Positions 12,048 through 21,094 are shown, counted from the first letter of the stretch. The stretch is 32,992 bases of DNA from an uncultured Microbulbifer sp. (GCF_913055755.1 NZ_CAJXKH010000040.1:1-32992); one strand, 5' to 3'. The notes: a model not told the origin generated them from the letters alone. Numbers and translations: made by a program.

Positions 12048-13679
12048 CTACGCCGAAAGGGTTTCCGGCCAGCGGTAATCCGCCAGTTGGATACGCAGAT
12101 CTTTTTTACTGATCTTTCCAGTGGCGGTATGGGGGATGGTTTCTACCACCAGGCAGTCGTCGGGAATCCACCAGCGGGCAACCTTGCCGTGAAAGCGATC
12201 CAGAATTTCAGTCGTATCCACGGCAGCACCCGGTGTGGGTACCACTACCAGCAGCGGTCGTTCATCCCATTTCTCATGGGCAATACCGATGACCGCCGCC
12301 TCACGGATTTCCGGCATGGCTACCGCAATATTTTCCAGCTCGATGGACGAAATCCATTCTCCGCCGGATTTGATCACGTCTTTGGTTCTGTCGGTTATGC
12401 CGAGGTAACCGTCTGCATCAATGGTCGCCACATCGCCAGTATCAAACCAGCCATCGGTAGTGAGAGCAGAAGCTTCGGACTTGAAATAGCGTTCGCAGAT
12501 CCAGGGGCCCCGTACCTGTAATGCGCCAAACGCAATACCGTCGTGGGGCAGGCGTTTGCCGCTGTCATCGACGATGCGCATTTCCACTCCGAATGCCGCG
12601 CGCCCCTGTTTGAGCCGTCGTCTCCTGCGCTCTTGTGGCTGGATATTTTCCGGCAGCCAGCCGTTGAAAGTGCCGAGTGGACTCATTTCCGTCATACCCC
12701 AGGCGTGGTGGGTATAAACCCCGTGTCTCTTTTCAAACTCCTGCATGATCGACCAGGGACAGGCCGCGCCACCGACAATAACCCGTTGCAGGCTTGGAAC
12801 TTCCTGTGCGGTTTCGCGCAGGTATTGCAACAGGGCCAGCCAGACCGTCGGCACCCCCGCCGCCACATTGACGTTTTCTTCCTGGATCAGGGCACACAGT
12901 GTTTCGCCGCAGCCCATTTTCGGGCCGGGCAACACCAGTTTCGCCCCCATAACCGGTGCGGCATAAGGGAGCGACCAGGCATTGACATGAAACATGGGCA
13001 CCACCGGCATTACCGCTTCATATTCCTGCAGTGAGAATGCGTTCGGCATCAACACACCGTAGGTATGCAGGGTCATCGCGCGGTGGGAATAAAGCACCCC
13101 CTTGGGATTACCGGTGGTACCTGAGGTGTAGCAAAGTGCCGCCGCACTTTGTTCATTGAGTTCGGGCCACGAAAAACCAGATGGCTCGCCGGTAAGCAAT
13201 GCTTCATAACAAATGGTGTTGCGCAAGGTGGTGGCCGGCATTTGTGCCTGGTCACACAGAATGACAAACCCCTTTACACCGGGAAGGCTGGCCGCGATCG
13301 ATTCCACCACAGGCACAAACGCCGGGTCGATAAACAGCCAGCGATCTTCTGCATGCTGAATAATGTAGGCGATCTGTTCAGTAAACAGTCGCGGATTAAT
13401 CGTGTGGCAAACCAGTCCACTGCACGAGGTTGCGTAGTACAGCTCGAAGTGCCGGTGATCATTCCAGGCCAGGGTTCCGATACAGTCGCCGGGTTGTGCC
13501 CCGAGTTTCTGCAACGCACTGGCGAGTTGCCCGGCGCGTTCAAAGGCCTCTCCGTAGGTATAGCGGTGGCGTGGATTGTCTGCGGTAATGGATACAATTT
13601 CACGGGTGGAAAAATTTTCCTGCGCGTGACGCATAATGCCAGTCAGGGTCAGCTGCCCCTGCATCATCAGGCCGTGCAT
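12048..13679 (-). CDS. Acyl-CoA ligase, medium/long-chain fatty-acid type (AlkK-like)
   Basis: This 543-aa enzyme is a class I adenylate-forming ligase that activates a carboxylic acid to its CoA thioester using ATP. The P-loop YTSGTTGNPKG is at 184-194. WGMTEMSP is at 327-334 (motif A5), WFDTGD at 411-416 and DVIKSGGEW at 434-442. The C-terminal catalytic lysine is in TGKISKKDLR (K522). MxGLMMQGxLTLTxIxxHA at the N terminus and the INPRLFTEQ segment are typical of the AlkK-like medium-chain fatty acyl-CoA synthetases. The ATG follows GAGGGAG. It lies 57 bp after the TonB receptor gene and is the last gene of that unit. Substrate chain length cannot be read from the sequence. Confidence 0.9.
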   Translation of the reverse strand: MHGLMMQGQLTLTGIMRHAQENFSTREIVSITADNPRHRYTYGEAFERAGQLASALQKLGAQPGDCIGTLAWNDHRHFELYYATSCSGLVCHTINPRLFTEQIAYIIQHAEDRWLFIDPAFVPVVESIAASLPGVKGFVILCDQAQMPATTLRNTICYEALLTGEPSGFSWPELNEQSAAALCYTSGTTGNPKGVLYSHRAMTLHTYGVLMPNAFSLQEYEAVMPVVPMFHVNAWSLPYAAPVMGAKLVLPGPKMGCGETLCALIQEENVNVAAGVPTVWLALLQYLRETAQEVPSLQRVIVGGAACPWSIMQEFEKRHGVYTHHAWGMTEMSPLGTFNGWLPENIQPQERRRRRLKQGRAAFGVEMRIVDDSGKRLPHDGIAFGALQVRGPWICERYFKSEASALTTDGWFDTGDVATIDADGYLGITDRTKDVIKSGGEWISSIELENIAVAMPEIREAAVIGIAHEKWDERPLLVVVPTPGAAVDTTEILDRFHGKVARWWIPDDCLVVETIPHTATGKISKKDLRIQLADYRWPETLSA

Positions 13680-13736
13680 AGCGTTCTCCCTCAGTTTTTA
13701 GATCGAAGCTGCCGGCGGCAGCTCCGGAGAAAAATG

Positions 13737-16034
13737 TCAGAGATCGATATCCAGCCGCAACGCCCACACCCGGGGATCACCGTAAAATCCGCTTACGATC
13801 GGGAATCCGGATCCTCGAAGGTCATAGCCCGTGTTGCGGTATTCCTCGTCGGTCAAATTCCGCCCTTCGAGCGCAAGCTGCCAGTTATCCGACGACACCG
13901 GGGTGAAAACCACCGCTGCGTTCCAGAGCCCGTAGGCTTCCTGGAAAACGATGTCACTCAGGTCCGTGGTCGGATAAACGTCATCTCGATAGCTGTAACT
14001 CAGACGCGCATCGATATTGCCGAACTCTGCGAGTGCAAAGCTGAAATCACCATTGACCGTATAGGCTAGTTCTGGGGTATTGGTAAATTCCTGATCATCA
14101 GCAACATTCACGCCCGCGGAAATGTATTCCCGGTAATAGGCATCCAGCCAGGTAGCATTGCCGCTCAGCGTGAAATAGTCGGTTGGCATCCACTGGTACT
14201 CCAGTTCGAGTCCGCGGATCACACCGGCGCCGGCATTGGTAAAATCACCGAAGAAGCTGTCCTTGTTGCCATCGCCGGTGGTGTCCACACCGGTAAAGAT
14301 GCTGAGCTGAATATCCTTGTAGTCACTGTAAAAGGCCGCGGCATTCACCCGCAGGGATTCGCCAATATCTGCCTTGACGCCCAGCTCGTAACTGGCGACC
14401 TCCTCCGGTTTGTAGGGATTCTGTGATTCGGGAACCTGCACGGTGTTGGCGCGGATATTGAAGCCACCGCTCTTGAAGCCCTCACTGTAACTGGCGTAAA
14501 GCAGCGTTGTTTCATTGAGCTGGTGATCGATACCAATACGGGGAGAGAAGTCCGTCCAGGTTTCCGCACCTTCGAAATCCGCACTGACCTGACCGTTGGG
14601 AATCGTGAAATCTGCATCCGCCATATTCTGGTTAAGCACCACGGCGCGCTTCTTCTCGCGGTTGAAGCGCCCCCCGAGGTTGAGCGCAGTAGCGTCCGTG
14701 AAGTTATAGCTGAGGTCACCAAACAGCGCTGCGGCGTCGGTGTCCACCTCGCCACCACTTGAACCATAAATCGCGAGAGTGGGCCCAATGATCGGCACCA
14801 GTGCAGGCGCTACCAGCACTGTCGGAACACCGAAGCGGTTGCGCACCTCGCCACCCGCTGTCGCGTCCAGCAGATAAAGCCCGAATACACCGCTCAGGGC
14901 ATCGCCGTTGTACTGCCACTGGAATTCCTGGCTCAGTTGTTCGTCGTGCTGTACGCCGTCTACGTCGGCAATGGGATAGGGTCCGAGGTCAAAGTCAATG
15001 GCCTGGTTGAACTCCCCCTCGCGGCGGGCAGTGATGGACTTGAACGTCCAGTTACCCTCGCCCTGCCAGCCGACAGTGAGAGCAGTACCGGAATTGTCGG
15101 TATCGTTGCTCTGGTTGGCGAAGCCATTGTCCACATCATAGCGGTGATCGCTGACCGGCAGCGGCGCCTCACCACTGAAGAAAGACTCGACACCATTGAC
15201 CACCATACGCTGGGCACCGGGCACGGCCGAGCGATCATAGACCGCATCGTGGGCCAGGTTTACCGACCAGTTGGCGTCAGGGCGCCACTCCAGTACCGCT
15301 CGCCCCGCATACAACTGCTTGTCGGAAACCTCCGCGCCGGTGAGACGGTTTTTGCCAAAACCATCGCGCTCGAAGCTGCCCACCGCCAGGCTGGCGAAAA
15401 GGCTTTCGGACAGTGGAGTAATGATGGACGCGGCGAAATCCCGCTGGTTATAGCTGCCGAGCGCCGTCTTCAGCGCGATTTCCGTTTCATCACCGATCGG
15501 GCGACTCACGTATTTGATCGCACCGCCGATGGTATTGCGCCCGTACAGGGTTCCCTGAGGACCGCGCAACACTTCCACCCGCTCCACGTCCAGCATTTCC
15601 AGCAGGGCGCCCTGGGGGCGAGCGAGGTACACATCATCCACGTAGATACCCACTCCCGGCTCCACGCCCCACAGAGGGTCCGACTGCCCCACACCACGGA
15701 TATATGCGGTCACCGTGGAACTGGTGGCGCGTGCAGGATAGACCGTAAGCCCGGGTACCTGCGACTGCAGATCCGACAGATCGGAAATACCGGCAATCAG
15801 CATGTCCTTGCCACTGATGGCACTGACCGCCTGCGGCACTTCCTGCAGGGATTCGTCGCGCCGGCGCGCGGAGACCACAATTTCCTCGATCGCCTGTACC
15901 TGACTGCGCTCGGCGGCAGCGCTCTGGGCTGCAGCCTGGGGCGCACCGATCACACCGGTGCCGCCGAGGCCGGCAATGGCCAGGGTGAGCAAACACTTTT
16001 GAAATCCAGGTACCACGTTATTTTTATTAGACAT
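13737..16034 (-). CDS. TonB-dependent outer-membrane receptor
   Basis: This 765-aa outer-membrane barrel should import a bulky or scarce substrate with energy from TonB-ExbBD. A signal sequence covers about 1-37 (ending PQAAAQS). A TonB box-like EEIVVSARRR follows. The plug domain at about 55-165 contains VPQAVSAISG, VEVLRGPQGTLYGRNTIGG and AIKYVSRP. The rest is an aromatic-rich beta barrel ending VWALRLDIDL; the final residue is Leu rather than the more usual Phe or Trp. I take the ATG at 16034 (MSNKNNVVPG) because AGGA lies 9 nt upstream; a TTG two codons earlier is less likely. It sits between a hydrolase and an acyl-CoA ligase, suggesting an acyl, ester or terpenoid-like substrate rather than iron. 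That is inference only. Confidence 0.94.
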   Translation of the reverse strand: MSNKNNVVPGFQKCLLTLAIAGLGGTGVIGAPQAAAQSAAAERSQVQAIEEIVVSARRRDESLQEVPQAVSAISGKDMLIAGISDLSDLQSQVPGLTVYPARATSSTVTAYIRGVGQSDPLWGVEPGVGIYVDDVYLARPQGALLEMLDVERVEVLRGPQGTLYGRNTIGGAIKYVSRPIGDETEIALKTALGSYNQRDFAASIITPLSESLFASLAVGSFERDGFGKNRLTGAEVSDKQLYAGRAVLEWRPDANWSVNLAHDAVYDRSAVPGAQRMVVNGVESFFSGEAPLPVSDHRYDVDNGFANQSNDTDNSGTALTVGWQGEGNWTFKSITARREGEFNQAIDFDLGPYPIADVDGVQHDEQLSQEFQWQYNGDALSGVFGLYLLDATAGGEVRNRFGVPTVLVAPALVPIIGPTLAIYGSSGGEVDTDAAALFGDLSYNFTDATALNLGGRFNREKKRAVVLNQNMADADFTIPNGQVSADFEGAETWTDFSPRIGIDHQLNETTLLYASYSEGFKSGGFNIRANTVQVPESQNPYKPEEVASYELGVKADIGESLRVNAAAFYSDYKDIQLSIFTGVDTTGDGNKDSFFGDFTNAGAGVIRGLELEYQWMPTDYFTLSGNATWLDAYYREYISAGVNVADDQEFTNTPELAYTVNGDFSFALAEFGNIDARLSYSYRDDVYPTTDLSDIVFQEAYGLWNAAVVFTPVSSDNWQLALEGRNLTDEEYRNTGYDLRGSGFPIVSGFYGDPRVWALRLDIDL

Positions 16035-16071
16035 ACCCAATTCCTCTCTCGCTATTTTTTTATGGTTGAAA

Positions 16072-16899
16072 TCAGTCGACGGATGCCTGCGCCAACAGGG
16101 TGCCCTCCTTCGCGGTGTGTTTGCGCAGAAATGTGCGGATATTCAGGTTGCATTGCTCCGGCGCATCCATCGGTGAGGCGTGGCCGGAATTTTCGATGAT
16201 GGAAAGCTGCGCGTTTTGCATAGTCGCCGCGTAAGCGGCCTTGTAGGAGACCGGGGTGTAATCGTTGTCCGCGGTCATGATCAGTGCCGGAACCGGGCTG
16301 CCAGCAATACCCGGCCATACGTTGAAACGACCGATTGCCCGCAGGATTTTCAGGTAGCTGCGACTGTCCGCGGCGGCAATACTCTGCAGGAATTTTTCCC
16401 GCAGTGACTGCTGCGCGGGGTCGGGAAACAGCTTCGGCGCGATACTTTTGGCCAGTGCCGGCAAACCCAGGCTGCGAATCATCAGGGTGCGCAATGCGAC
16501 CAGTAATCTGAGCCGCCAGCGCCCCTTATTCATGCCGGGACCGGAATTGATCACGGTTACCGTACGCAGGCGCTGTGGATGGCTGGCCACCAGTTGCAGC
16601 GTCACCATTCCACCGAGGGAGAGTCCGGCCACATGGGCACGCTCGATGGCGAGATGGTCCAGCAGCGCCAGGGCATCTGCCGCGAGAGCCTCTATGGTTA
16701 CGGGTCCGGTCAGCGTCGCGCTGTCACCGTGCCCGGGAAAATCGAGGGTCAGTATGCGGAACTCACCATTGAGGCTCTCTATTTGGGGTTGCCAGTCATC
16801 ACCTCTGGAACCGAGGCCGTGCAACAGTAACAGGGGTTCACCCTGCCCCTGGGTATCGGTGAACTGCAGCCTGCGGCCGTCACGGGAAAAATACGGCAT
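16072..16899 (-). CDS. Alpha/beta hydrolase fold protein
   Basis: This 275-aa alpha/beta hydrolase resembles the enol-lactonase/esterase branch. The oxyanion-hole HGLGSRGDDW begins at H27. The nucleophile elbow is G92-L-S94-L-G-G. An acidic residue (D211 or D213) lies in TADNDYTPV, and the catalytic histidine is H240 in NSGHASPMDAPE. There is no signal peptide, so it is probably cytoplasmic. The gene ends 37 bp before the TonB receptor start and is likely co-transcribed with it and the acyl-CoA ligase. In that context it could cleave an imported ester or lactone to free the acid that the ligase activates. The exact substrate is unknown. The ribosome site is weak (GAGACAGAACC). Confidence 0.88.
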   Translation of the reverse strand: MPYFSRDGRRLQFTDTQGQGEPLLLLHGLGSRGDDWQPQIESLNGEFRILTLDFPGHGDSATLTGPVTIEALAADALALLDHLAIERAHVAGLSLGGMVTLQLVASHPQRLRTVTVINSGPGMNKGRWRLRLLVALRTLMIRSLGLPALAKSIAPKLFPDPAQQSLREKFLQSIAAADSRSYLKILRAIGRFNVWPGIAGSPVPALIMTADNDYTPVSYKAAYAATMQNAQLSIIENSGHASPMDAPEQCNLNIRTFLRKHTAKEGTLLAQASVD

Positions 16900-17060
16900 G
16901 GTTCTGTCTCATATCGCTGTTGTTATTGTTCTGTGGGTGGGGCTGGTCTGTACTTCGCTCTATTCGGCGGCCCCTGGTTCAGCGGCCCCGCCCCAATTTC
17001 GCAACCCCGACCCCACTTCCGCTGGCTCGCCCGATCTGGCGGGGAAAACCTAAAAATGGA

Positions 17061-17080
17061 ATCGGAATACGAATTCCGAT
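17061..17080. promoter_or_regulatory. 20-bp dyad, candidate TetR operator upstream of the hydrolase-receptor-ligase unit
   Basis: ATCGGAATACGAATTCCGAT has perfect 8-bp arms around a 4-bp centre. It lies 162 bp upstream of the hydrolase start and about 95 bp past the regulator gene. On the minus strand a weak -35/-10 pair (TTGCAC, 17 bp, TACGCT) sits just upstream of it, so a bound dimer could block transcription. There is no T run, so it is not a terminator. Confidence 0.45.
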
Positions 17081-17175
17081 ACCGAAAGCGTACTCCCCGC
17101 CCCCACCTCGTGCAAGTGGAATTCATCCACCCAGGTGGAAAATGATGCCAATTAGGGAGAAGACTGGCGTGGGGT

Positions 17176-17811
17176 TTAACGCGGACCGCGCAGATAGCCC
17201 AACAGCAACCGGGCAATTTCCCTTCGCAGGGACTCTGCCGGCAAACCACCCAGGGTGCCGGTTACCGTATGCTGGTTCAGAGCCCCCAGCACCATGTGGA
17301 CCCCGGTGGCCACCGCCTGGCGGGGATTGTCGTGCAGCACCTGGTCCAGGAACGGCTCGAGACAATCGCAGGCAGTTGAGGATATGTGTGTATTGAGCTG
17401 GTGCACCCGATCCCGGAAGGCGGCACTGCGGGAGGCCCGCAAAATAACCGCGCGGAGTACGCCGCGACGCCCGGTATAGACATCGATATAGGTATCCGTA
17501 AGCAGGCGCACGCCCTCACCGAGATCGCGACAGTCTGCACCGGCACCACGCAGTGATGCGGTAGCATCCGCAAGCCGCTGCATGAATCGCTGCAGCAGCA
17601 ATTGCGAGAGGGTTTCCTTGTCTCCCAGCAGCCGGTAGAACGTCCCCACGGATGATTCAGCCCGGCTCGCGATTTCCGCCACGCTGGCTTCTTCGAACTG
17701 ATTGTCGGCCAGCAACTCTTCCCCGGCCTTCAACAACCGTTCCAGGGCCTGCCGGCTGCGAACCTGGCTTGGCTCCGGCACCTGTACAAGCGTTAGATCA
17801 GGTTGTGACAT
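17176..17811 (-). CDS. TetR/AcrR family transcriptional regulator
   Basis: This 211-aa DNA-binding repressor-type protein has an N-terminal helix-turn-helix. RSRQALERLLKAGEELL is helix 1, followed by FEEASVAEIASRAESSVGTF and YRLLGDKETL, the typical TetR pattern ending in the recognition helix and K/E turn. The C-terminal ligand-binding half is helical and unassigned. I chose the ATG at 17811 (MSQPDLTLVQ) because GGAAG lies about 9 nt upstream; a TTG ten codons earlier is possible but poorer. It is upstream of, and on the same strand as, the hydrolase/receptor/ligase unit, so local control of that unit is likely. The ligand is probably the substrate or its acyl-CoA, by inference. Confidence 0.92.
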   Translation of the reverse strand: MSQPDLTLVQVPEPSQVRSRQALERLLKAGEELLADNQFEEASVAEIASRAESSVGTFYRLLGDKETLSQLLLQRFMQRLADATASLRGAGADCRDLGEGVRLLTDTYIDVYTGRRGVLRAVILRASRSAAFRDRVHQLNTHISSTACDCLEPFLDQVLHDNPRQAVATGVHMVLGALNQHTVTGTLGGLPAESLRREIARLLLGYLRGPR

Positions 17812-17937
17812 AGCTTTTCTTCCATCCTTCCCCAGCGGCAATTCGGCTGTATTCTGATGCCCGAACTGAGCCCGGCAAGAGCGAGCTTACCCCATCACTG
17901 CCGCACTACATACGCCTAATCTCTGTCGAAAAGATTT

Positions 17938-17966
17938 TTGTGGTGGTCAAAACACGACCATACACT
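17938..17966 (+). promoter_or_regulatory. Candidate promoter of the glycine-zipper lipoprotein, with an inverted repeat in the spacer
   Basis: TTGTGG (17938-17943) and TACACT (17961-17966) are spaced by 17 bp. The spacer itself is an inverted repeat, TGGTC-N7-GACCA. Predicted start of transcription is near 17973, about 80 nt before the gene. Confidence 0.35.
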
Positions 17967-18054
17967 GATTCCGACCAGCGTCAGTCAAGCAAACTGAAGA
18001 AAGACCGAAGGTCATTCTCGCTGATCCTCAAACAAGCGAAGTGAAGGGGTATTT

Positions 18055-18324
18055 ATGCAGATGCAATCAATCAAGCGTTTGGGGCTGGTTACAGTGCTGA
18101 CATCCAGTCTGCTCGGCGCAGGCTGCGCCTCCATGAGTGACACCGACCGTCGTGTGGGTACCGGCATTGGCGTCGGCGCGGTAACCGGGGCCCTGATTTC
18201 CGGCAGTCCCGGCGGCACCGCCGTAGGTGCGGCACTGGGTGGTGTCGGCGGCTGGCTCTACGACCGCGAGAAGAAAAGACGCTACTACTACGACAGCCGC
18301 GGCCGCCGGGTTTACGAGCGCTAA
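18055..18324 (+). CDS. Glycine-zipper lipoprotein (OsmB/SlyB-like)
   Basis: This 89-aa exported protein has a short signal sequence ending LLGAGC (C24), so it is probably lipid-anchored, though Gly at -3 makes the lipobox slightly atypical. The region 35-68 is a Gly/Ala-rich glycine zipper (GTGIGVGAVTGALISG and GGTAVGAALGGVGGW) able to insert in a membrane. The C terminus is basic and tyrosine-rich (DREKKRRYYYDSRGRRVYER). Proteins of this kind are often induced by envelope or osmotic stress. AAGGGG precedes the ATG by 8 nt. It stands alone, with its own promoter candidate and a terminator 20 bp downstream. Confidence 0.85.
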   Translation: MQMQSIKRLGLVTVLTSSLLGAGCASMSDTDRRVGTGIGVGAVTGALISGSPGGTAVGAALGGVGGWLYDREKKRRYYYDSRGRRVYER

Positions 18325-18342
18325 TGGCAGCTGCCTGAGCAA

Positions 18343-18373
18343 AAAAGGAGAACCCTTACCGGTTCTCCTTTTT
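18343..18373. terminator. Bidirectional intrinsic terminator
   Basis: AAAGGAGAACC, a 6-nt loop (CTTACC), then GGTTCTCCTTT with further T. A and T runs on both sides let it serve the lipoprotein gene and the convergent DUF3820 gene. Confidence 0.88.
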
Positions 18374-18378
18374 GCCAT

Positions 18379-18594
18379 TCACTTTCCGCTTTTGAGGGGC
18401 TTGATCAGGCCCTCCAGGCCTTCGATCTTGATTTCCAGCGTCATCGCCATCAATTGCCCCAGGCGGCCGTTGGGGAAGCCCTTTTTCGCAAACCAGAGCA
18501 GGTACTCCTCCGGCAGGTCAATCAGCGGGCGGCCGGCATATTTCCCGAAGGGCATGGGTGTGCGCGCAATATCCACCAGATCCTGCTTTTCCAT
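18379..18594 (-). CDS. DUF3820 family protein
   Basis: This 71-aa protein matches the DUF3820 (putative quorum-sensing-regulated virulence factor) pattern: MPFGKYAGRPLIDLPEEYL at 14-32, WFAKKGFPNGRLGQLMAMTLEIK, then a short C-terminal tail. No biochemical function is established that I can name. There is no signal peptide and no membrane segment. It starts at ATG 18594 with AGGT upstream. It is convergent with the lipoprotein gene and shares its terminator. Confidence 0.85.
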   Translation of the reverse strand: MEKQDLVDIARTPMPFGKYAGRPLIDLPEEYLLWFAKKGFPNGRLGQLMAMTLEIKIEGLEGLIKPLKSGK

Positions 18595-18691
18595 GGGTGT
18601 ACCTCGGTTAAATCGCCTATTTTACAGGTTGGCAAACGCAACGGGGGACATTGCGACTTGTGAATGGCGCAGTTTTTCGTGCGGCGGGATC

Positions 18692-18710
18692 TGTGAGAAT
18701 ATTCCTCACA
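18692..18710. promoter_or_regulatory. Dyad TGTGAG-N7-CTCACA upstream of the S46 peptidase
   Basis: TGTGAGAATATTCCTCACA has perfect 6-bp arms. It resembles a CRP site but the half-site spacing (TGTGA-N9-TCACA) is 3 bp too wide, so another dimeric regulator is more likely. It lies 74 bp before the peptidase start. Confidence 0.3.
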
Positions 18711-18783
18711 CGTGGCCGCCGACGGCCCTGTTTATTTTTCAACCACACCAACCAATTTCCAGGAAACCATTTAAGGAATTTCC

Positions 18784-21078
18784 GTGAAAAGTTATTCAAA
18801 ACTCCCGCTGGCGATGGGGCTTTCCCTTGCCGCAGTATTGTTGGGCGCCTGTAGCAAATCCACCGACGATAAGGTGGCCGTTGAAGCCGACACCGGCGCC
18901 GCCAAGCCGGCCGTAACCACAGAGGAAACCGTCTCCACCGAGGGGATGTGGATGCCCCGCCAGCTGCCGGAAATCGGCGACAAGCTGAAGAGCCTGGGGC
19001 TGGAACTGGATCCGAAAACCATGACGGACCTGACCCAGTTCCCGATGAACGCCGTGGTCAGCCTCGGTGGCTGCTCCGCGTCTTTCGTCTCGCCCCAGGG
19101 CCTGGTCGCCACCAACCACCACTGTGCTTACGGCTCCATTTCCTACAACTCCACCGAAGACAACGACCTGCTGGCCAACGGCTTCCTCGCCAAGACCCTG
19201 GACGAAGAGCTGCAGGCGGCACCGGGCTCGCGCATCTACGTCACCGTGGACATGCAGGAAGTCACCGACAAGGTGAAGAGCAAACTCAGCGACGACATGG
19301 ATGGTGCCACCCGCTTCAAGGCCATTGAAGATGCGGAAAAGGCCCTGGTGGCCGAGTGTGAATCCGACCCCGGCCACCGCTGCGAGGTCTACAGCTATTA
19401 CGGCGGAGCCAGCTACTACCTCATCAAACAACTGGCAATCCGCGACGTGCGCCTGGTACACGCGCCGGCGGCCTCCATCGGCAAATTCGGCGGCGATATC
19501 GATAACTGGATGTGGCCGCGCCATACCGGCGACTACTCCTTCCTGCGCGCCTATGTAGGCCCGGATGGCAAACCGGCGGACTTCTCCAAAGACAACGTTC
19601 CCTACAAACCCAAGCACTTCCTCAAAGTAGCCACCAAGGGTCCCGAGAAAGGTGACTTCGTGATGGTTGCCGGTTACCCCGGCCGCACCAACCGCTACCG
19701 CACCGCGGAAGAAGTCAGCAACAACTTCACCTGGTACTACCCCACCATGCAGAAGGTGCTGGAAGAGTGGTCCGGGGTGATCGGCAAGGCCACCGAGAAC
19801 AACAAGGACGCGGCACTCAAGTACGCCAGCCTGGTTGCCGGCCTCAACAACTACTCGAAAAACTTCACCGGCATGATGGAGGGCTACAACCGCAGCGACC
19901 TTTTGCAGCGCAAGCAGCAGCTGGAAAAAGACCTGCAGGCGTGGATCGAAGCCAACCCGGAATCCAAGGAAAAATACGCTTCCGTAATCAGCGACCTGCA
20001 ACAGCTGATCAGCGAGCAGCAGTCCACCCAGGAGCGCGATATGCTGCTGGGCTACATGAGCCGCTCGTCCATGCTGAGCTCGGCACAGCGCCTCTACCGC
20101 CTGAGCCTGGAGAAGCAGAAGCCGAACATGGAGCGCGAGCCCGGTTACCAGGAACGGGACATGACCCGTTTCACCGAGAGCATGAAGCGCATCGAACGCA
20201 ACTTCGAGCCGACCGTGGACCAGGCCATCTGGACCTACTTTATCGAGCGCTACAATGCGCTGCCGCAAGACCAGCACCTGGAAAGCTTCGACAGCTATTT
20301 CGCCGGTGACCTGAGCGGCGACGCACTGCAGCAGAAACTGGGTGCGATGTACGAAAAAACCGGCCTCACCGACACCGAGACCCGCCTCGAGTGGATGGAC
20401 AAGTCCCCGGAAGATTTCCGCAACAGCGACGATCCGTTCATCCAGCTGGCCGTGGCCACCTACGACGACCGCTACGCACTCGAGCAGCGCGACAAGGCCA
20501 TGTCAGGCAAGTTCGCCGAACTGCGCCCGCAGTACATGGACCTGCTGATCGCCTACTACAACGAGCAGGGCAAGCCGGTCTACCCGGATGCCAACAGCTC
20601 CCTGCGCCTGACCTACGGCCTGGTCAAGGGCTACACCCCGCCCGCCGGCACCATCAAGGGGCCCGCCGATGGTAACGACGGCAAGGACGGCTTTGTGCCC
20701 TTCACCACCCTGCGCGGCATCGAGGCCAAGTACACAGGCGAAGATCCGTTCGATGCACCCCAGGCACTGCTGGGTGCAATCAAGAACAAGGACTACGGCC
20801 GTTTCTACAAAGAAGAGCTGGATTCCGTACCGGTCAACTTCCTCACCACCGTGGACATCACCGGCGGCAACTCCGGTTCTGCCACCATGAATGGCAAGGG
20901 TGAACTGATCGGCCTGGTATTCGACGGCACCTACGACAGCATCAATGCGGACTGGGACTTCAACGACAACACCCGCGCGATTCACGTGGACGTGGCGTAT
21001 ATGCTGTGGGTGATGGAGAAGGTGGACCACGCAGACAATCTGCTGGAAGAGATGGGGGTTGCGGCTCCGAAACAGTAA
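18784..21078 (+). CDS. S46 family dipeptidyl-peptidase (DPP7/DPP11 type), predicted lipoprotein
   Basis: This 764-aa serine peptidase should remove dipeptides from the N terminus of oligopeptides in the periplasm or on the outer membrane. A lipobox LLGAC (C23) is present. The chymotrypsin-like triad is visible: H113 in TNHHCAYG, D238/D240 in GGDIDNWMWPRHTGDYSF and S697 in GGNSGSATMN. A long helical insertion (about 330-560) is the lid domain typical of S46. At the specificity position FDGTYDS has glycine (G715), as in DPP7-type enzymes that prefer hydrophobic P1, whereas DPP11 has arginine there; this is inference from family knowledge. The start is GTG with AAGGAA 5 nt upstream. It is monocistronic, ending at a strong terminator. 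Confidence 0.95.
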   Translation: MKSYSKLPLAMGLSLAAVLLGACSKSTDDKVAVEADTGAAKPAVTTEETVSTEGMWMPRQLPEIGDKLKSLGLELDPKTMTDLTQFPMNAVVSLGGCSASFVSPQGLVATNHHCAYGSISYNSTEDNDLLANGFLAKTLDEELQAAPGSRIYVTVDMQEVTDKVKSKLSDDMDGATRFKAIEDAEKALVAECESDPGHRCEVYSYYGGASYYLIKQLAIRDVRLVHAPAASIGKFGGDIDNWMWPRHTGDYSFLRAYVGPDGKPADFSKDNVPYKPKHFLKVATKGPEKGDFVMVAGYPGRTNRYRTAEEVSNNFTWYYPTMQKVLEEWSGVIGKATENNKDAALKYASLVAGLNNYSKNFTGMMEGYNRSDLLQRKQQLEKDLQAWIEANPESKEKYASVISDLQQLISEQQSTQERDMLLGYMSRSSMLSSAQRLYRLSLEKQKPNMEREPGYQERDMTRFTESMKRIERNFEPTVDQAIWTYFIERYNALPQDQHLESFDSYFAGDLSGDALQQKLGAMYEKTGLTDTETRLEWMDKSPEDFRNSDDPFIQLAVATYDDRYALEQRDKAMSGKFAELRPQYMDLLIAYYNEQGKPVYPDANSSLRLTYGLVKGYTPPAGTIKGPADGNDGKDGFVPFTTLRGIEAKYTGEDPFDAPQALLGAIKNKDYGRFYKEELDSVPVNFLTTVDITGGNSGSATMNGKGELIGLVFDGTYDSINADWDFNDNTRAIHVDVAYMLWVMEKVDHADNLLEEMGVAAPKQ

Positions 21079-21094
21079 TTCAGCGGACCTTAAG

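Noticed and set aside
18796..20277. A 493-codon minus-strand frame inside the S46 peptidase
   Set aside because: Antisense shadow; the plus-strand gene has an intact catalytic triad and lipobox.
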